The notes beneath the pieces were generated by a model, which had not been told where the DNA came from, did no database searches, and saw only the letters and a list, made by a program, of their open reading frames with translations. The position numbers and the translations under genes are program-made. This document shows positions 60,315 to 64,000 of a DNA stretch of 64,000 bases, piece after piece. The stretch is from Ruminococcus sp. zg-924. GTDB lineage: Bacteria > Bacillota > Clostridia > Oscillospirales > Acutalibacteraceae. How positions within the stretch are numbered: the first letter of the stretch is position 1; every line of letters starts with the position of its first letter. The stretch covers positions 1 through 64,000 of the forward strand of contig NZ_WNJZ01000009.1 of NCBI RefSeq assembly GCF_024433635.1, in the 5' to 3' direction.

Positions 60315-61879
60315 TGGGAAATGTAATGGTCATTCCAGCCAAGCGACAAATCGGTAATACCGGTCGTAAACAGGATGCAAAGCCTAAGCTCCGAGTCGCG
60401 GCGTACTGCAGAGTTAGTACCGACAGCGATGAGCAGGCTACAAGTTATGAAGCCCAGGTTGATCACTACACAGAATATATTAAGAAGAACGCTGAATGGG
60501 AATTTGCCGGTATATACGCCGATGATGGTATTTCAGGTACTAATACGAAAAACAGAGAAGAATTCAATCGCATGATTAGCGATTGCGAGGCTGGCAACAT
60601 TGACATGATTATCACCAAATCAATCAGCCGATTTGCCAGAAACACCTTAGACTGCTTGAAGTATATCAGACGGCTTAAAGGAAAGAATATACCGGTATTC
60701 TTTGAAAAGGAATCTATTAACACAATGGATGCCAAGGGTGAAGTTCTTCTTACCATTATGGCTTCATTGGCCCAGCAGGAATCACAGTCCTTAAGCCAGA
60801 ATGTTAAGCTTGGACTTCAATTCCGCTACCAGAATGGTCAAGTACAGGTTAACCACAACCGATTCCTTGGTTACACCAAAGATGAAGATGGCAACCTTGT
60901 TATTGACCCGGCACAAGCTGAAGTTGTAAAAAGGATCTACCGAGAATACCTTGAAGGCCACAGTATGGATAAAATAGCTGCAGGGTTGGAGAAAGATGGT
61001 ATTCTTACAGGCGCCGGGAAACCACGCTGGCATACCAGCACCATTAACAAGATTCTCCGTAATGAAAAGTATATAGGTGACGCGCTTCTTTAGAAGACCT
61101 ATACCACAGACTTTCTTAGCAAGACCAGAGTGAAGAACAATGGCATCGTCCCTCAGTACTACGTGGAAGGCAACCATGAAGCTATTATTCCAAAGGACAT
61201 TTACATGCAAGTTCAGGAAGAATTGGTACGCAGGCGAGTAGTCAAAACCAGTGCCAACGGCAAGAAGCGCAGCTACAGCTGCAAGCACTGTTTTTCACAG
61301 ATTATCATATGTGGAGATTGCGGCGAAATGTTCCGCAGAATTCACTGGAATAATCGAGGTAGCAAATCAATCGTCTGGAGCTGTATCAGCAGGCTTGAAT
61401 CTACCGGGCTTGAATTCCACGCCAGAACCATCAACGAGCTTGACCTACAGGAAATCGTAGTAGCCGCCTTGAATGAACTGCTTGGTGATAAATCAAAATA
61501 TCAGGAACAGCTACAGCAGAATATCGCATCGGTCATTAGAGCTTCTGCAGCAATCACCACTGATGGTATTGATGAAAAGCTTATGAAGCTTCAGCAGGAG
61601 CTTGTCAAAAAGGCAAACAACAAAGAAGCCTACGATGAGATTGCCAACCAGATTTTTGAACTTAGAGAAAAGCGCCAGCAAGCATCAATGGACACTGTAC
61701 AGTGTGATGAACAGCTAAGCCGTATCACAGAATTACAGGATTTCATCAAAGCACAAACCGCTGACCTTACCGAGCTTGACGAGACCCTTGTAAAACGCTG
61801 GCTCAAGCAAATCACAGTCTGGCCCGATCACTGCACCGTTGAATTGAAATCCGGTCTCAAGGTCGATATTAACAGATAA
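60314..61879 (+). pseudogene. serine recombinase 3 with an in-frame amber codon
   Basis: A full-length large serine recombinase read in one frame apart from TAG at 61091-61093. The catalytic domain ([23 protein letters not shown], catalytic S35; [11 protein letters not shown]) and recombinase domain end in GDALL-stop. The frame resumes KTYTTDFLSKTRVKNNGIVPQYYVEGNHEAII with a zinc ribbon (ICGDCGEMFRR...) and coiled coil to 61879. A CAG-to-TAG change explains it. The first 259 residues may still be made. Confidence 0.85.
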
Positions 61880-61896
61880 GCATAGACGCACGAAAC

Positions 61897-61930
61897 CCTC
61901 CCAGCCATGATGGTTGAGAGGGCAATTTTT
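61897..61930 (+). terminator. terminator after the recombinase cassette
   Basis: CCCTC and GAGGG arms with an inner CCA/TGG-type pairing, followed by CAATTTTT. Confidence 0.55.
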
Positions 61931-61936
61931 ATGTCT

Positions 61937-62608
61937 TTAACTTTTTTGCAGTCCAAAATGAATTGCAATTTCATTAAGTATTTCTGCTCGGCTGTCAGTT
62001 TCAGTATCTGTTCTCATAATCGTGAAAAAGCCACTGTTTGCAAATAAATCATAATACTTTTGACTGTTAATTCTTGCTATGCATTCCTTAAAATTCTGAA
62101 GTGCTTTTTCAGGGTTAGGGCACTTGGAAATCTCCGAAAGTAAAAACTGTTTGTCTTCATCACCTCTATCAAAAAATTTCTCAACACAAATTGACAGCGG
62201 TGACAGCATAATTGCAACATGGTTATAGTCAGATATTTTCTTAAGAATATCGCAAGGAATATTTGTATCAACAATGACCTTATTGCTTGCCGACAGCTTT
62301 ATTAGCTCGACAATTTCGAAATCAGTTACTTCTCTTGATGTCCCTATATACCATTTTTCATATTCATCGGGTTTACGGCTAACATATTCCTGCCAATTTG
62401 TTTTAGAGTTGAAGTAACTGAGATTAGGCTGATCTTCTTGTGTGACAACAGATAAAATTGTATCCATATTATAATTTTCTTCGCAATGTATCATACCATA
62501 ATTTTCTGCAAGCATTTTGCACATTGTTGATTTACCTGCATAGGCAGTACCGTTAATAAAATAGCAGTTTTTTAAATAATGCTTCAACACATTTTCTTTA
62601 ATTTCCAT
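61937..62608 (-). CDS. P-loop kinase-like protein
   Basis: A 223-residue P-loop protein with Walker A INGTAYAGKST (G20-S27) and a helical lid region. The VIVDTNIP segment may be the second acidic motif. It resembles small-molecule kinases of the AAA/shikimate-kinase type, but no family was recognised. It overlaps the 61-residue gene upstream by one base and is probably in one operon with the radical SAM-JAB gene. Confidence 0.75.
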   Translation of the reverse strand: MEIKENVLKHYLKNCYFINGTAYAGKSTMCKMLAENYGMIHCEENYNMDTILSVVTQEDQPNLSYFNSKTNWQEYVSRKPDEYEKWYIGTSREVTDFEIVELIKLSASNKVIVDTNIPCDILKKISDYNHVAIMLSPLSICVEKFFDRGDEDKQFLLSEISKCPNPEKALQNFKECIARINSQKYYDLFANSGFFTIMRTDTETDSRAEILNEIAIHFGLQKS

Positions 62609-62793
62609 TATTTATTCTCCGTATCAAAATTATCTTTTTGTTTTGACATAAATACTACACACTCAACGTGGCTCGATGAAACAGGATTGATGCAAATTGC
62701 TCTGTCCATTCTTGCAAACAAATCCATCAAATTTGTCTGTATATAATAATAAATAGCCTGCATTAAGTACTTCGTATTGTAAGTTTTTTTCAT
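62608..62793 (-). CDS. 61-residue protein between kinase and radical SAM-JAB genes
   Basis: A small protein beginning MKKTYNTKYLMQAIYYYIQTN and ending in a charged KQKDNFDTENK. It contains a single Cys and several Tyr near the N-terminus. Not recognised. In this context a precursor peptide or small accessory is possible, but its composition (no clear leader/core split) does not favour a precursor strongly. Confidence 0.6.
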   Translation of the reverse strand: MKKTYNTKYLMQAIYYYIQTNLMDLFARMDRAICINPVSSSHVECVVFMSKQKDNFDTENK

Positions 62794-62832
62794 TGTTTTA
62801 AATATGTAAAACCAAATATCAGATAATTTTAT

Positions 62833-64000
62833 TTACAGTAATTGTAATTCATGTTCATCAGACAGCAACAATTCAACATCAATCGGTCTATATGCAGAAT
62901 CCAAAAAAGCACAAAGTCTTTTTTTCTGTGGATTTACAATTAATGATATAAAATCAGGATGTCTCTTCTGCATAGCCTCATGCAACTCCATATCCGGAAC
63001 ACTCAGCGTGGGGCTTAATTCCCCGGGGTGTGAATGAGCAATCCCTACAAGATGAAAGTTTTTTCCTAACATCTGATAATCAGAATCGTTATGCGGACAG
63101 TTTTGATTTATTATATTTATTTCCTGCACTAACTCATTGTAGTTTCTCTCCGAAAAAGCTGCAACTGTTGCTCCTCGGTTTTCAAGATTACCGGGAATAA
63201 CAAATTCAACTACTATTGTTTTATCCTCTAATATAAAGCCCGCTAATCCTGCAAGTAGCTCACAGCAATTTCTGGGAGTATATCTTCCCCATGAAAAAAA
63301 TGTAATCAACTCCCTTGACGCAGATGGTGTAAAAATTATTTTCCGTTCAGAGCTGCTGCCGTAAGAGATGCTTAATCCCTTCATTTTCGGATAATAAGAT
63401 AAAATGGTTCGCTTTATCCTTTCTTCACAGTTCTTATTTATATGTTCAAAGTTAAAGCTTTTATCATAGCAAAATTTAGGTTTGTTTAATTCAAAATCCC
63501 ATGTATGAAGGCTGTCACCTTTGCATTTACCATAATACTCGCAATTTTGGCAATGAATGCTCTTTTGTCTATCATTCTTTCTGAACCATAAAAACCCTTT
63601 TTTCCATATCTCCGTAAACGAATCCTTGCAAATATTTCCTTGTATCAGTTCCGGAATCCTTGGCACATTAGGGCAGACATAAATATCACCATTTGCAAGA
63701 ATACTCGCAATATGTTTTCCCGTTTCACAAGAAAAGTTGTGTTGCCGATACAAATTATCACGTATTCCTAAAAAATGACTGCAACTGGTCGTAAACGTAA
63801 TTTGTCCATTGAACATATGCCGTTCAAAAAAATCAAAATATTTATTGTAGTCTTCTTTTGTGAATAGTAAATCTTGATTATCCTCCGCCCGACCAATAGG
63901 ATCAATGATTGCAAGTCTCCATGAATCGATATTCCATAACTTTAATTCCGAAAATAATCCTTCCAGTTCGTCTATATTTTTATGATTTACGACAGTAGTA
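62833..64000 (-). CDS. radical SAM/SPASM protein fused to a JAB/MPN metalloprotease domain, 5' partial
   Basis: The frame is open to the window edge, beyond the internal ATG at 63816, and at least 389 residues are visible. The N-terminal part (TTVVNHKNIDELEGLFSELKLWNIDSWRLAIIDPIGRAE) is the end of a radical SAM barrel; the CxxxCxxC cluster must lie beyond the edge. A SPASM-type cysteine set follows (CETGKHIASILANGDIYVCPNVP, CQNCEYYGKCKG). The last ~150 residues form a JAB/MPN domain with NCCELLAGLAG (Glu) and GIAHSHPGELSPTLSVPD (HxH...S..D). Known JAB domains cut isopeptides or ubiquitin-like tails. The fusion suggests modification plus cleavage of a peptide or protein. Confidence 0.85.
   Translation of the reverse strand, partial: TTVVNHKNIDELEGLFSELKLWNIDSWRLAIIDPIGRAEDNQDLLFTKEDYNKYFDFFERHMFNGQITFTTSCSHFLGIRDNLYRQHNFSCETGKHIASILANGDIYVCPNVPRIPELIQGNICKDSFTEIWKKGFLWFRKNDRQKSIHCQNCEYYGKCKGDSLHTWDFELNKPKFCYDKSFNFEHINKNCEERIKRTILSYYPKMKGLSISYGSSSERKIIFTPSASRELITFFSWGRYTPRNCCELLAGLAGFILEDKTIVVEFVIPGNLENRGATVAAFSERNYNELVQEINIINQNCPHNDSDYQMLGKNFHLVGIAHSHPGELSPTLSVPDMELHEAMQKRHPDFISLIVNPQKKRLCAFLDSAYRPIDVELLLSDEHELQLL

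Noticed and set aside
61091-61093. Genome-wide TAG recoding to Gln
   Set aside because: Only one such codon interrupts an expected Gln, and a recoded genome would show many. A point mutation is the simpler reading.

Overview
The window looks like chromosome of a low-to-medium GC, endospore-forming, anaerobic member of the Clostridia, most likely a gut Ruminococcaceae/Oscillospiraceae-type organism. The evidence is sigG, the queA-tgt-yajC gene order, cdaA-cdaR, a DUF3343/cysteine desulfurase pair, a preQ1 riboswitch on a queuosine-precursor transporter, and strong AGGAGG ribosome binding sites. The organism is inferred from gene content only.

From 1 to 32 kb the window is mostly housekeeping. 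It opens with the cut 5' end of an IS3-like element and a zinc-ribbon membrane protein, then tRNA-Gly, a PHP phosphoesterase, mntP, a purine salvage pair (punA-add), rmuC and sigG. A minus-strand GntR-ABC transporter operon follows. The queuosine operon queA-tgt is separated from yajC by an insertion sequence with 25-bp flanking direct repeats. Next come lysine/diaminopimelate genes (asd-dapA-dapB-ACT protein), ppk, pfkA, a DUF3343/NifS-like pair, cdaA-cdaR (cyclic-di-AMP), a sirtuin, ferritin, a PurF-like protein without its N-terminal cysteine, and queF plus a queuosine-precursor transporter under a preQ1 riboswitch.

From 32.4 to 42.6 kb lies a plus-strand surface-assembly operon: a SipW-type signal peptidase, three long paralogues with SipW-type signal peptides and beta-helix-like bodies, a shorter relative, an FctA-like pilin protein with a degenerate sorting signal, a class B sortase whose usual catalytic arginine appears to be asparagine, and a DivIVA-like coiled-coil protein. 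Intercistronic hairpins sit between the surface genes. This is the most interesting intact system in the window.

From 42.6 to 58.1 kb the DNA is a patchwork of acquired and decaying material: a PD-(D/E)XK-like protein, two unknown coupled genes, and phage relics. A ~180-bp direct repeat carrying a phage-gene tail and a promoter brackets a 4.2-kb redox module (LysR, MerR, aldo/keto reductase, flavodoxin, CMD-cupin protein). Beyond it are an XRE-GyrI regulator, a second LysR with a divergent hydrolase/acetyltransferase operon, and a TetR-controlled membrane-flavodoxin fusion. Several genes here are frameshifted or stopped.

From 58.4 to 61.9 kb is a degenerate triple serine-recombinase cassette. 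The last 2 kb (minus strand) hold a P-loop protein, a 61-residue protein and a radical SAM/SPASM protein fused to a JAB/MPN metalloprotease domain that runs off the window. This is a candidate peptide- or protein-modification locus.
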